Source: Pseudomonas sp. CFBP 13711 (GTDB lineage: Bacteria > Pseudomonadota > Gammaproteobacteria > Pseudomonadales > Pseudomonadaceae). Taken from it: a DNA stretch of 64,000 bases. The position numbers and the translations under genes are program-made. Where the stretch lies: assembly GCF_014842265.1 (NCBI RefSeq), contig NZ_JACYVI010000008.1, forward strand, positions 62,001-126,000, given 5' to 3'. The notes beneath the pieces are model-generated. The model had not been told where the DNA came from and searched no databases. It was given only the letters and a program-made list of their open reading frames with translations. This document shows, piece after piece, positions 8,399 to 17,696 of the stretch (position 1 is its first letter; every line of letters begins with the position of its first letter).

Positions 8399-10666
8399 TT
8401 AATCTGTCGCCGATTTAAATAAATCAGACGCTTTGTCAATTTTCCCCCATTTGATATTGTCCAATATTACGGTTAGAAACCAATCATTCGTGCCGTTAAA
8501 AGAAGTTCGCTTGAAAGTGATGTTGGTTATGTCTGTTCCATATAGCGTTATTTTTTGGGATGGTCTCGGTGATAATGTCATGGGTCTAGGTTCTTCCGAG
8601 CTTAGGCAGGTTACTATGCAGTTGCTATTTCCCGCTATTACACTTATATCCATTGATACATAGGAGGGTTTTGACCCTGTCTTAAATATTATTTCTGCAG
8701 GGTCATTAGAGGTCTGAAGCGAAATGGCTGTGCTTCCCGCTCGAGTAATGATATTATGATGCAAAGGCACAAGAGAGTCCGCGCCACCCTTGAATTTCAG
8801 GTCGGCAGTTTCAAATATGGTTGCGAATTCCCCTATCGGGGATTCATCAAAATTTTCCGATCCTGAACCGCTTCCTTTACCTTTGGGAATCAACTGTAAT
8901 TTCAATAGCGGAAAGTCATTAGCGCCATTGAGTGAATCGCTGCCATCTAGCTGAACTTTTGCCGGAAACTCAATCGTTGCGATGTCAGAAAATAGCTCTA
9001 GACTGGCCCTACTTATTGAACTGCTGATGCCACTCGTGTCTTCACCTGGTGCGACCTGATGCTTGTCCAAAATAGGGAGTGGGGCTGTGCCGCCAGTCAT
9101 GTCAAGCCAAACTCTTTGCCCTTCTTTAATAAATGGCCATGGCTCAATAATAATTTCTGCATCACCGGTAAACGTCGACAAGTCCAGCACGCCCAATGTT
9201 CCATCGGTTGCCTGTGTAACTTTTGGCATTTTGAAATCTCCTTCCATGAGAGGCAGCACATTCAGTCTGAGTGCTGGTGAGGTCGACCACGTGGTGCCGC
9301 GTCGGACCGCATATTGAACATCTATGGTCTTACCCACTACGAGTCCAATTTCTGAGGGTGGAACAATGAAGGTAATTGTCGCAGCGCCGTTCTGCCAATC
9401 TACTGCGTCATTTTTGCCGTTCCAGAGCAGCGCGATGACGTCGCTAGGGAGCGGGTTTGGATAAATGATCTGAACGGTCGCGCCATTGATCACACGCATC
9501 GGAGCCAGCCCTTCGGGAGTATCTCCGAGGACCGCTAGCGGCGGCAAATTCAGCGTTGCGACGGTGACACTGTAGGTGGTTATGGGGGAATTCTGGATGC
9601 CCCCACCCACCTTGATTATTTGATAGCTCAACTGCAGCGTGCCGCCGCCCAGCGACTCCAGATTCGCGCGAGGAACCTCGAAGCGCACCTCGCCCGTTTC
9701 ACCACCCGCCAGCACGGTGTATTCGTGGCTATAGGTTATCGGCGTACCGTTGGCAGCGACTCCCGCCCAAGACAGCAAAAGTCGGTCCCCAGCCGTTTGC
9801 CCTATGTACGCATGGGTGTGGACGGTCACCGGATCGCCGCTGACAACGCCCAGTTCAATGACATCTCCAGTGGCGCCAACCAGTTCCAGAGCTCCGAGAG
9901 CGTATTCCGGCGCGGTCTTGATCTGGTAAGTCCGAATCGGAAACGGCTGAAGCGGCAGCCCGTCATCGAACAACACTTCTAGCACCAGGTTTAGTTGTGA
10001 ACCGTCGGTAAGGTTTTGCAGGTCTTTCCGCTGAACCGTGGCGACTTGCGCGCCAGTACTGCCAATTTCATACCCTTGCCAAACGGGCAGGTTTAAATTG
10101 CCGAAGCCTTGAAGTTGCATCCATGTCTTCTGTTTAAGCGCGATAAGTGGCCAAGCGTTTATGAAGATATCAGCGGCAGTTTGCAGCCCCCCGACGTCCA
10201 GAACGCCCCCTACCGCCTGAACGATCTGCGGCGCGGTTAATTGACCGACGGGAATCAGGCGCACGTCCAGATCGAGCGTCTGTGAGCGAACCGCGCCAGT
10301 ATTCCCTGCTACTGAATAGGAAACCTGCACGGTTTTGCCCACAGTCTTCGCAACATATTCCTTAGGCACGAGGAAGGTTACTTTCAGCTCGACGTTGCCC
10401 TTCTGCGGCACAAGAGTGTCCTCGCCGTTGAAGATCAGGGCAATCGTGTCGTCAACCGACATGGAGGGGTACGTCACTTCCACAAGGAGGCCGTCGGGGT
10501 CTGCACGATTGGGTTCAAGCAGCACGCCGTCTGGTGCTAGAGGGACGATGGGTGCAGGAAGGTTCGGGTCTTGTAGGGCGGTCGCATTCGAAGCCGAGTT
10601 GCTGGAACTCGCTGAAGCCAGTTCATTGGCGGGTAGTTTGTCTTGCTCGTCGTTTTTCCGGGTCAT
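8399..10666 (-). CDS. Ig-like beta-repeat protein 1, function unknown
   Basis: 755 residues; ATG at 10666 follows AAGGACC. A 35-residue Ser/Asn/Ala-rich leader without a signal peptide is followed by alternating beta-rich repeats. One repeat type has TYPSMSVDDTIALIFNGEDT (about 55-145, echoes near 255-370 and 375-470). The other has the phrase DLSTFTGDAEIIIEPWPFI (about 480-580; degenerate earlier copy ADIFINAWPLIALKQ). A final domain of about 165 residues begins SENFDESPIGEF and ends VILDNIKW. The repeats look Ig-like by pattern and length, an inference that needs structure prediction. GC is lower than in the core genes. No enzymatic motif is recognised. Confidence 0.8.
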   Translation of the reverse strand: MTRKNDEQDKLPANELASASSSNSASNATALQDPNLPAPIVPLAPDGVLLEPNRADPDGLLVEVTYPSMSVDDTIALIFNGEDTLVPQKGNVELKVTFLVPKEYVAKTVGKTVQVSYSVAGNTGAVRSQTLDLDVRLIPVGQLTAPQIVQAVGGVLDVGGLQTAADIFINAWPLIALKQKTWMQLQGFGNLNLPVWQGYEIGSTGAQVATVQRKDLQNLTDGSQLNLVLEVLFDDGLPLQPFPIRTYQIKTAPEYALGALELVGATGDVIELGVVSGDPVTVHTHAYIGQTAGDRLLLSWAGVAANGTPITYSHEYTVLAGGETGEVRFEVPRANLESLGGGTLQLSYQIIKVGGGIQNSPITTYSVTVATLNLPPLAVLGDTPEGLAPMRVINGATVQIIYPNPLPSDVIALLWNGKNDAVDWQNGAATITFIVPPSEIGLVVGKTIDVQYAVRRGTTWSTSPALRLNVLPLMEGDFKMPKVTQATDGTLGVLDLSTFTGDAEIIIEPWPFIKEGQRVWLDMTGGTAPLPILDKHQVAPGEDTSGISSSISRASLELFSDIATIEFPAKVQLDGSDSLNGANDFPLLKLQLIPKGKGSGSGSENFDESPIGEFATIFETADLKFKGGADSLVPLHHNIITRAGSTAISLQTSNDPAEIIFKTGSKPSYVSMDISVIAGNSNCIVTCLSSEEPRPMTLSPRPSQKITLYGTDITNITFKRTSFNGTNDWFLTVILDNIKWGKIDKASDLFKSATD

Positions 10667-10724
10667 TTCAGCGGTCCTTGGCTAGTCGACGTAGTGGAGC
10701 GTCATCCATGGAGACAGAGTGCTC

Positions 10725-10907
10725 CGCGATATGCCGTGGTGGCTACTGTCAGAAATGACAGTACGGCTGCGGTCTATTGATCAGTCAGCCGGTAAAGCAA
10801 CGGCTTGGCGGCGTATATCGCGGATGGAAATTAGCGCTATGAGGAAATGGTCTGAGCGTTAAGCTGAGGGGGCTGATGTATTTAAGGATTTAAATAAATC
10901 AGACCCC
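10725..10907. repeat. 183-bp direct repeat, copy 2 (control region of Ig-like gene 1)
   Basis: Partner of 7186-7368. It lies upstream of the start at 10666, with the palindrome at 10745-10762 about 80 bp before the start codon, and ends with TTTAAATAAATCAGACCCC. The remaining gap to the next gene (10908-11010) is AT-rich and shows no gene. Confidence 0.85.
10745..10762. promoter_or_regulatory. Palindromic operator-like site, copy 2
   Basis: ACTGTCA-GAAA-TGACAGT, identical to 7206-7223, located 79 bp upstream of Ig-like gene 1. Its fixed place upstream of each Ig-like gene suggests a regulator binding site (inference). Confidence 0.55.
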
Positions 10908-11010
10908 TTTATCGTTAATCGCTCATATTGCTTTATTCTCATCATTGATATGATTGCCAGTAATGTAATTCTTTTCGCCACTGCTGGCAACGCATTGCGA
11001 AGCACCAAAA

Positions 11011-13344
11011 TTATTCTGACGCTTTTGCGTATAACTTTATATTTTCAATAGTGACTCTTGTTTGCCAGCCGTCATAGACGGCAGTCACTTGAAATGAGCT
11101 GATATCGTCATGGCTAAATTCATAGTGCTGCATGTCTGTTCCAGAGATTACCCGCTCATCTACGTCGCCGTCTTTATAAGTGCATATAAGGCGGCCGTCT
11201 CCCGCGATGTCAAAACGGAGGTCAATTGTGGCTCTCTTGTAATGTCCTATGAATGAAAATTTGATATCTGCTTCGCCTCTTTGGACCGTGGCTTTGAGTG
11301 CTCTGCCGCCTGCCGCCCCGATCACACTAAGATTTGTACCCGTAATTGTCATGCCTTTGGCGTCGAAGGGTGATGGCTTGTCCCCTGATGCGTAAGTTTC
11401 AAAGTCCTCGACTATATCTCCACTGCCGCCGCCATTATGCTGCAATAGTAATTTCAAAGCAGGGAAAGGTCGTGCGCCATTGGCGGATCTGCTACCGTTA
11501 AATTGAACCTTTTGAGCAAACTCCAGCAAACTTCCGTCCGGGGTCGTTTCCAGCAGAGATCTTCTAATCGGACGAGTGATACCTGTAGACACTTCATCCA
11601 ATGTCACCGGATAGGCATTCAGAAAATGTTGCGTGCTGCTCTCGCTGATCATGTCTAACCACACCAGTTGGCCCTCAGCAATCACTGGCCATGGGGGAAT
11701 AATGAACTCAGCATCGCCAATGAATGTTGATAAATCGAGTTTGCCTGGGGTGCTCTCTGTCGCTTGTGGGATCTTAATTATTGTCATATCTTCCTCCATG
11801 AGGGGTAGTATTGTAAGCGTTAACGATTCCGAGATTATCCCGCCATCCACACCGTTGATCACATACTTCACCAGAATGTCTTCACCAAGCGCTTTTGCCA
11901 CATGGGAAGAGCCAACGGTGAAGATAACGGCTTTCGTGTCGTTGCCGTATTGCGGCACGAATGTGTCTTCACCGTTGAAAATCAGAGCAATCACGTCATT
12001 GGGTGACATCGATTCATAAGTCACCTTCACGTGAATGCCTTCGGGGAGTACATCCAGAGGGGAAAGAACGTTGTTCGAGGCCTCCGACACTGTTGGGGCG
12101 GGGTAGGCCGGATCTTGCTGGGCGGCTGAGCGTGGAGGCGAGGTGTCGTAACTCGCCGAAGCCAGTGCCTTTGCGGGTAGTTTTTTCTTTTCCAAGGCTT
12201 CGGCATTGATTCGCAGTGTTATGTTATCCAATGCAACCGTTAACCTGTCACCCGTGTAGTAGGGCGAAAACTTCAGGCCTTTTATTACGCCGTGTCCGCT
12301 GAATTCGACATTTTTATGAACCCCAACGGCCAGAGTTTGATCTGAAGGGGTCTGAGCCTCACAGTCAATTTTGCACATGCTATCAAATACGGTGCAATCA
12401 AATGCTATACATGTGTAATCTATATTATTAAATGTCGCGTTTACTGGAAAGTTGTGATTGATGTCAAATGCCAGCACCTTATTGTTGTCTATCTCTTTGA
12501 TCAGGCGAGGCAGGTCGCCGAATACGAAGTCTATGTATGTGGTTTTGAATTCAGGTTCGGTGAGGTTCCCAGGTGAATATTTTGAAAAGTCTTCTGTGTG
12601 CTCTCGTTTGCTGGGGTCCACGAGTCTTAGTTCCAGTAAAGGAAGTTCGCATATGATGTCTTCTGTCATCTGGAGCTTTCCGGGAAAGCTAATCACTTTC
12701 TGATCAGGAATCCGCTCCAGATAAGTCCGGCTGATTGGGCTACTAATACCGTCGGTAACTTCGCCCGCTACTACTGAATGCCCGTTAAAAATGGGGAGCG
12801 GGTTGGTGCCGTCCGTTATGTCAAGCCAAACTTTCTGTCCTTCGCTAATTAAGGGCCACGGCTTAACGACTATTTCTGCATCGCCGGTGAATGTCGATAG
12901 ATCCAACTCGCCCAATGCTCCGTCAGTGGCTTGTATGACTTCAGGCATTTCGATATCTCCTTCCATGAAAGGCAGCACTGTCAGCTGCAGTATGTCTGAC
13001 TTCTGTCCAGCGCTCTCATCGCTAAGCGTGTATTGAATGTCGACGGTTGTTCCAAGGGCTTTGATGATGTGCGGCACCGAAACCCAGAAAGAAACAGAAG
13101 TATGGTTCTCCACCTCTATCGGAACAAAGGTGTCGTCAGCATTAAACTTCAGTGCGATCACATCCCCTGGCTTTATGGATGGGTAAGTCACCACCACTTC
13201 CAAACCCGCAGCGGTCACTTGCTTCGGCGACAGAAATTCGCCAAGCGCCACGGGAACGGTAGGTTTTGGGTAGATCGGGTTAAGCCGCTGCGGACTCGCG
13301 GATTTGCCCGTTGGCGAGTTCACCGCTTTTTTGGGTTTAGACAT
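11011..13344 (-). CDS. Ig-like beta-repeat protein 2, in-frame fusion of two paralogues
   Basis: 777 residues from MSKPKKAVNSPTGKSAS; this start is chosen over an upstream one because AAGGAAG precedes it and it aligns with the start of Ig-like gene 3. Residues 1-385 form one complete unit: TYPSIKPGDVIALKFNADDT, then LDLSTFTGDAEIVVKPWPLI, then a C-terminal domain ending LTVALDNITLRI. At about residue 387 a second unit begins with KKKLPAKALASAS, which resembles the N-terminal leader DKLPANELASAS of gene 1, and runs to the end (VTIENIKLYAKASE). It therefore looks like two whole genes joined without a stop. No signal peptide; function unknown. Confidence 0.8.
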   Translation of the reverse strand: MSKPKKAVNSPTGKSASPQRLNPIYPKPTVPVALGEFLSPKQVTAAGLEVVVTYPSIKPGDVIALKFNADDTFVPIEVENHTSVSFWVSVPHIIKALGTTVDIQYTLSDESAGQKSDILQLTVLPFMEGDIEMPEVIQATDGALGELDLSTFTGDAEIVVKPWPLISEGQKVWLDITDGTNPLPIFNGHSVVAGEVTDGISSPISRTYLERIPDQKVISFPGKLQMTEDIICELPLLELRLVDPSKREHTEDFSKYSPGNLTEPEFKTTYIDFVFGDLPRLIKEIDNNKVLAFDINHNFPVNATFNNIDYTCIAFDCTVFDSMCKIDCEAQTPSDQTLAVGVHKNVEFSGHGVIKGLKFSPYYTGDRLTVALDNITLRINAEALEKKKLPAKALASASYDTSPPRSAAQQDPAYPAPTVSEASNNVLSPLDVLPEGIHVKVTYESMSPNDVIALIFNGEDTFVPQYGNDTKAVIFTVGSSHVAKALGEDILVKYVINGVDGGIISESLTLTILPLMEEDMTIIKIPQATESTPGKLDLSTFIGDAEFIIPPWPVIAEGQLVWLDMISESSTQHFLNAYPVTLDEVSTGITRPIRRSLLETTPDGSLLEFAQKVQFNGSRSANGARPFPALKLLLQHNGGGSGDIVEDFETYASGDKPSPFDAKGMTITGTNLSVIGAAGGRALKATVQRGEADIKFSFIGHYKRATIDLRFDIAGDGRLICTYKDGDVDERVISGTDMQHYEFSHDDISSFQVTAVYDGWQTRVTIENIKLYAKASE

Positions 13345-13478
13345 GAGACGCTTCCTTGAAGGGTATCCCTTGCACGTCTTCACCCCGTCGAAACTTGAAG
13401 GCTGGTTGAGGGCTGACCGCAAGGACGTTTTAATCTCTGGCGCAGGACCATCATCAGCGCCGGACAAGCATCTGTCTG

Positions 13479-13494
13479 CTGTCACAAATGACAG
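13479..13494. promoter_or_regulatory. Palindromic operator-like site, copy 3
   Basis: CTGTCA-CAAA-TGACAG in the 329-bp divergent region (13345-13673) between Ig-like gene 2 and the truncated AraC gene; 135 bp upstream of the Ig-like start. The flanks GCATCTGTCTG and GTGCACA are shared with copy 4 at 15555. Confidence 0.55.
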
Positions 13495-13673
13495 TGCACA
13501 AATCACGTAGGCGACTCACGCGCCTGAGAACAGGGGGTATAGGCAGCTAATCGCGGAATGAGCCACGCGTAATGAAAAATCCATCTAAGGCCTGAACACC
13601 GCACTTAATCAGCCCTGCGGGTTCCCATTCGCAGCAAGCACGTAAACTGCAGCCTCTTACAGCAGGCCAGCCC

Positions 13674-14051
13674 ATGCCCACCACCGGACACATCTCCCCG
13701 CGAAACCCCGAGACCGAGCGACAAGTCCCTTGGCTTGAAGATCTCCCGCGCCCGCTTTACGCCCGCGCCGAAAGCCTTGGCGCAGGTTCCTGGACACCGA
13801 CTCACCGCCACGACTGGGTGCAGTTTTCCTACGCCATCAGCGGCGTGCTCGGCGTGCACACACCCCATGGCAGTTTCTTCGCACCGCCGCAGTGGGGCGT
13901 TTGGATTCCGGCCGGGCTCGATCATGAAGTTGTCACGTCGACCCGGGCTGAGATGCGCAGCCTTTACGTGCGCAAAGAGGATTGCGATTGGGCGCCAGAT
14001 CGTTGCCGGGTGCTCGAAGTCACGCCACTCGCCAGGGACTCGATAATTTGA
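13674..14051 (+). pseudogene. Truncated AraC-family regulator (N-terminal domain only)
   Basis: 125 codons from ATG, closely matching residues 1-124 of the complete regulator at 15751-16557 (both start MP.T.HISPRNPETERQVP). It ends ...PLARDSII and TGA. The whole DNA-binding domain is missing; the sequence changes at the same codon as in the 8111-8371 copy, next to AATTTGAATAAATTCGACCC. The start and reading frame are intact, so a cupin-only protein could be made. It might be inert or might interfere with the full-length regulator (inference). Confidence 0.8.
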
Positions 14052-14136
14052 ATAAATTCGACCCTTTTTTTACATCATTCGAAGGTCCAGGCGTACTTGA
14101 AGGTTTGCGAGAGTGCTGACCATCTGGTTCAGTCAT
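14046..14136 (-). pseudogene. 5' remnant of another leader-type gene
   Basis: On the minus strand an AAGGACAG site precedes ATG at 14136, then MTEPDGQHSRKPSSTPGPSN, a short Ser/Pro-rich leader like those starting the Ig-like genes. The frame then runs into the AATAAATT junction and the reverse strand of the truncated AraC gene. It may be the decapitated start of a lost Ig-like gene. The evidence is only position, leader style and ribosome binding site. Confidence 0.35.
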
Positions 14137-14228
14137 AATCCTGTCCTTGTGATTACCGCTATCCGACGGGGCGCCGGGATATCCGGTATTTTGGACAGTC
14201 ATAAATAACCCGAAGTTTGCAAGCAGCG

Positions 14229-15425
14229 TCACAGCTGGAGGAATGGAGTTCCCGTCGTGTCGTTAAATCTGAAATTATCTAAAAGAAATTCAGTTTCCAT
14301 GGGTATGGCGTTAATGGCATAAAGTCGCAGTTCTTTTATACCGGGTGCGTCAAATCTCATGGTTTTGAAATCTGACACCCCACGCTCTTGGGGGATTGTG
14401 TCGGAGTCATTGTAACAATAAACTACGCATGCTCCATCAGTCACTGCTAGGTCAAATGATACGTAAGAAGGGGTAATTCCACGGTTGAATGTAATAATTA
14501 CTATGCCGCCAGTCTTAGCGGTATGCATTTTTAAATAGATGGATCCGTTTTCACTAGCGATTTCATTTGGATGACGGGTTGTGCCAAACGAAACTTTCAT
14601 GTTCAAAGTGTTTAGGTCGTGGTCAAGTACTCGCGGTACGAGGTCGTTGAAATTCTCAGAGTACTCGGTTCCCCCTGCCGTGCCCAAGAGGCGCAGCTTC
14701 AGAGTCGAAAATTCCTTCGCACCCACGACTGTATCGGTTCCATCAAACTGCACCTTCAGCGGAAACGTAATTTCGCTATTATTTGCAATCTCCAGGAGTT
14801 CAGTCCTGCTGATGCCGTGTGTAATTCCCGCGGAAATGTCTGCATTCGTTACCGAATAGCTTTTAAGAATGTTCGAGGTGCCTTTGTTGCTCACCATGTC
14901 GAGCCATACGCGTTGTCCCGCGGCTATCAGAGGCCATGGCTCGATGGAAATGTCTGCATCACCGGCAAATTTAGAAAGATCTAACTCGCCCGGCGCGCCA
15001 TCTGATGCTTGTTCAACTTTGGCCATTTTCAAATCTCCGTCCATAAATGGCAGCACAGTTAGCTGCAATACTTCCGACTGATTCACATCACCCTCACTGC
15101 TGACAGTCTTGTAATAGATTTCCACCGTTTCGCCTAGCGTCGGAACGATGTATGAAGCAGATATCCAGAAAGAAACCACTCTTTCATCGCCAACCTCAAT
15201 TGGAACGAATGTGTCGATACGGTTAAATATGAGTGCGATTACATCGCCAGTTTTGATCGTCGGGTAAGAAACCTTTATCTCCATCCCGGCGGGGCTTACC
15301 TGCGTCGGGTCTAATACTGCATTGGTCGCTAACGTGACTAAGGGCTTAGGGTAAAACGGGTCTTGATGCCGCGGTTCGCCGGATTGTGTCGCTGTGTGGC
15401 GTAACGCATTTTTGAATTTGGACAT
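14229..15425 (-). CDS. Ig-like beta-repeat protein 3 (single-unit form)
   Basis: 398 residues; ATG at 15425 follows AAGGAAGATTGTC. The single-unit layout is: 30-residue leader, Ig-like repeat with SYPTIKTGDVIALIFNRIDT (about 50-125), second repeat with LDLSKFAGDADISIEPWPLI (about 145-245), then a C-terminal domain starting EYSENFNDLVP (about 255) and ending TEFLLDNFRFND. It corresponds to each half of protein 2, so about 390 residues is the basic unit of the family. No signal peptide or catalytic motif seen. It lies divergent to the intact AraC gene, its likely regulator (inference from position). Confidence 0.8.
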   Translation of the reverse strand: MSKFKNALRHTATQSGEPRHQDPFYPKPLVTLATNAVLDPTQVSPAGMEIKVSYPTIKTGDVIALIFNRIDTFVPIEVGDERVVSFWISASYIVPTLGETVEIYYKTVSSEGDVNQSEVLQLTVLPFMDGDLKMAKVEQASDGAPGELDLSKFAGDADISIEPWPLIAAGQRVWLDMVSNKGTSNILKSYSVTNADISAGITHGISRTELLEIANNSEITFPLKVQFDGTDTVVGAKEFSTLKLRLLGTAGGTEYSENFNDLVPRVLDHDLNTLNMKVSFGTTRHPNEIASENGSIYLKMHTAKTGGIVIITFNRGITPSYVSFDLAVTDGACVVYCYNDSDTIPQERGVSDFKTMRFDAPGIKELRLYAINAIPMETEFLLDNFRFNDTTGTPFLQL

Positions 15426-15554
15426 GACAATCTTCCTTGAGGAGAGCCGTGGGTAGGTCGCTGCCCATTAAAAGATGCGCGTCGATTTGGGGCGGTAGTG
15501 AGCTTTAAATAATCGACGCAAGGTCATCATCTACCCGGCGTAAGCATCTGTCTG

Positions 15555-15570
15555 CTGTCACAAATGACAG
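15555..15570. promoter_or_regulatory. Palindromic operator-like site, copy 4
   Basis: CTGTCA-CAAA-TGACAG within the 325-bp divergent region (15426-15750), 130 bp upstream of Ig-like gene 3 and 181 bp upstream of the complete AraC gene. It is a good candidate for the binding site that controls both genes. Confidence 0.6.
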
Positions 15571-15750
15571 TGCACAGATCACGGAGGCGTCGCAGGCGCC
15601 CGAAAACAGGAAGTTGGTAGTGGCTAACCTCGAGACCAGCCAAGCTTAATGAACAATCGTTCTAACCCTCAGCTTCGCCCCTGATGACCCGCATCTGGTA
15701 CCCATCCGCGGCAAAAACGTAAACTGCCGCCTCACACCAAAGGCCAGTCC

Positions 15751-16557
15751 ATGCCCGCCACCGCACACATCTCCCCGCGAAACCCCGAAACAGAGCGACA
15801 AGTCCCTTCGCTTGAAGGCCTTTCGCGCCCGCTCTACGCCCGCGCCGAAAGCCTCGGCGCAGGTTCCTGGACACCGACTCACCGCCACGACTGGGTGCAG
15901 TTTTCCTACGCCATCAGCGGCGTCCTCGGCGTGCATACACCCCACGGCAGTTTCTTCGCGCCGCCGCAGTGGGGCGTGTGGATTCCCGCCGGGCTGGAGC
16001 ATGAAGTTGTCACGTCGACCCGGGCTGAGATGCGCAGCCTTTACGTGCGCAAAGAGGATTGCGATTGGGCGCCAGATCGTTGCCGGGTGCTCGAAGTCAC
16101 GCCACTCGCCAGGGAGTTGATAAAGACGTTTTGTCAGTTGCCAGCGGATTACCCGGAGCTGGATAGCGCCGAGTCCCGCCTTGTTCAGGTATTGCTCGAC
16201 CAGCTGGCGAATTTGCCCGAGGTGGGTTTCTCGCTCCCGCTACCTCGTCATCCACGCTTGCTGGGACTGTGTGGTGAACTGATCGAAACGCCGGATCAAG
16301 CGGTCACCCTGAATGACTGGGCGGCGCGTTTGAACATGTCGGAAAAGACGCTCACACGATTGTTTCAGCGCGAAACCGGCTTGAGCTTTCGGGGTTGGCG
16401 GCAGAGGGCACGCTTGCTGTCGTCACTCAATGCTTTGGAGGAAGGGGTGAGCGTTACGAGCACGGCGCTCAATTGCGGTTACGATTCGACGTCGGCTTTT
16501 ATTGCTGCTTTCAAAGGGCTGTTCGGGAGGACACCTGGCGAACTGTTTCGCGGATGA
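15751..16557 (+). CDS. AraC-family transcriptional regulator (complete copy)
   Basis: 268 residues. N-terminal cupin domain with THRHDWVQFSYAISGVLGVH and PPQWGVWIPAGLEHEV (residues about 43-86), then the AraC double HTH (about 185-268): VTLNDWAARLNMSEKTLTRL and ALNCGYDSTSAFIAAFKGLF followed by the GRTPGE signature. It resembles the short cupin-AraC regulators that control neighbouring genes. Two truncated copies of its 5' half lie at 8111 and 13674, each beside an Ig-like gene. The ligand is unknown. Confidence 0.88.
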   Translation: MPATAHISPRNPETERQVPSLEGLSRPLYARAESLGAGSWTPTHRHDWVQFSYAISGVLGVHTPHGSFFAPPQWGVWIPAGLEHEVVTSTRAEMRSLYVRKEDCDWAPDRCRVLEVTPLARELIKTFCQLPADYPELDSAESRLVQVLLDQLANLPEVGFSLPLPRHPRLLGLCGELIETPDQAVTLNDWAARLNMSEKTLTRLFQRETGLSFRGWRQRARLLSSLNALEEGVSVTSTALNCGYDSTSAFIAAFKGLFGRTPGELFRG

Positions 16558-16790
16558 TGAGCGAAGCTTGCGTGGTTGCGCTGTAGTCGCTCGTCGACAA
16601 GCGCGGTGGTAGAGGCTGTCAAGCGGTGTAGATATGCGTCGGCACGAATGCTGCTTGGCGAAGTGTCAGGGATATCGTGAGACAGCTGGCATACAGTCAA
16701 TCGACCTGACCCCCTACTCGCTGGCAGAGGATTGCCGTATAACGAGCAACAATCGCGTGTTTGGCAACGAAGGACCCCCAATAAAAGCTG

Positions 16791-17684
16791 ATGAAGACTC
16801 CTAAACGCATTGAACCCCTGATCGAAGACGGTCTTGTGGACGAGGTGCTGCGCCCGCTCATGAGCGGTAAAGAGGCAGCTGTTTATGTGGTGCGCTGTGG
16901 CAATGAGCTGCGGTGTGCCAAGGTTTACAAGGAGGCCAACAAACGTAGTTTCCGTCAGGCAGCGGAATATCAGGAAGGCCGTAAGGTCCGCAACAGCCGC
17001 CAGGCCCGCGCCATGGCCAAGGGTTCGAAGTTCGGCCGCAAGGAAACCGAAGACGCGTGGCAGAACGCCGAAGTCGCGGCTCTGTTCCGTCTGGCAGGCG
17101 CCGGCGTGCGAGTGCCCAAGCCGTACGACTTCCTTGAGGGCGTACTGCTCATGGAGCTGATCGCCGATGAATACGGTGATGCCGCGCCGCGTCTGAATGA
17201 CGTGACGCTTGAGCCGGATCAGGCGCGCGAATACCACGCGTTCCTGATTCAGCAGATCGTGCTGATGTTGTGTACCGGTCTGGTGCATGGTGACCTGTCC
17301 GAGTTCAATGTGCTGCTCACGCCCACGGGGCCGGTCATTATCGACTTGCCGCAAGCGGTGGATGCGGCGGGCAACAACCATGCGTTTACCATGCTGGAGC
17401 GCGACGTCGGCAACATGGCGTCCTACTTCGGCCGCTTCGCGCCGGAGCTGAAGCAGACGCGCTATGCCCGGGAGATGTGGTCCCACTTCGAAGCGGGCAC
17501 GTTGTCCCCAGCGACCGTGCTGACGGGCGAGTTCGCTGATCCGGACGAGATTGCCGACGTCGGCAGTGTGTTGCGCGAGATTGAAGCGGCGCGACTGGAC
17601 GATGCAAGACGCCAAGCCGCGAGAACGGCGGACGATGCGCCGCCGAACAAAACCGAAGAACCGCCTCCGCCCTGGATGCAGTAA
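16791..17684 (+). CDS. RIO-type serine protein kinase
   Basis: 297 residues. RIO1-like kinase core: ATP-loop region MSGKEAAVYVVRCG (about 25), catalytic Lys in RCAKVYKEAN, hinge LLMELI, catalytic loop LVHGDLSEFNVLL (about 163), metal-binding IIDLPQAVD (about 182). The C-terminus is Pro-rich (TEEPPPPWMQ). Bacterial RIO proteins are less studied than the ribosome-maturation kinases of eukaryotes, and targets here are unknown. The gene is flanked by Ig-like modules but is of core base composition, with its own terminator. Confidence 0.85.
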   Translation: MKTPKRIEPLIEDGLVDEVLRPLMSGKEAAVYVVRCGNELRCAKVYKEANKRSFRQAAEYQEGRKVRNSRQARAMAKGSKFGRKETEDAWQNAEVAALFRLAGAGVRVPKPYDFLEGVLLMELIADEYGDAAPRLNDVTLEPDQAREYHAFLIQQIVLMLCTGLVHGDLSEFNVLLTPTGPVIIDLPQAVDAAGNNHAFTMLERDVGNMASYFGRFAPELKQTRYAREMWSHFEAGTLSPATVLTGEFADPDEIADVGSVLREIEAARLDDARRQAARTADDAPPNKTEEPPPPWMQ

Positions 17685-17696
17685 TCGACCCAGAAA

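Noticed and set aside
13605-13925. Minus-strand frame with a product resembling frames at 8060-8245 and 15646-16002
   Set aside because: The three frames are similar only because they are antisense to the three AraC copies; they do not align with any independent gene.
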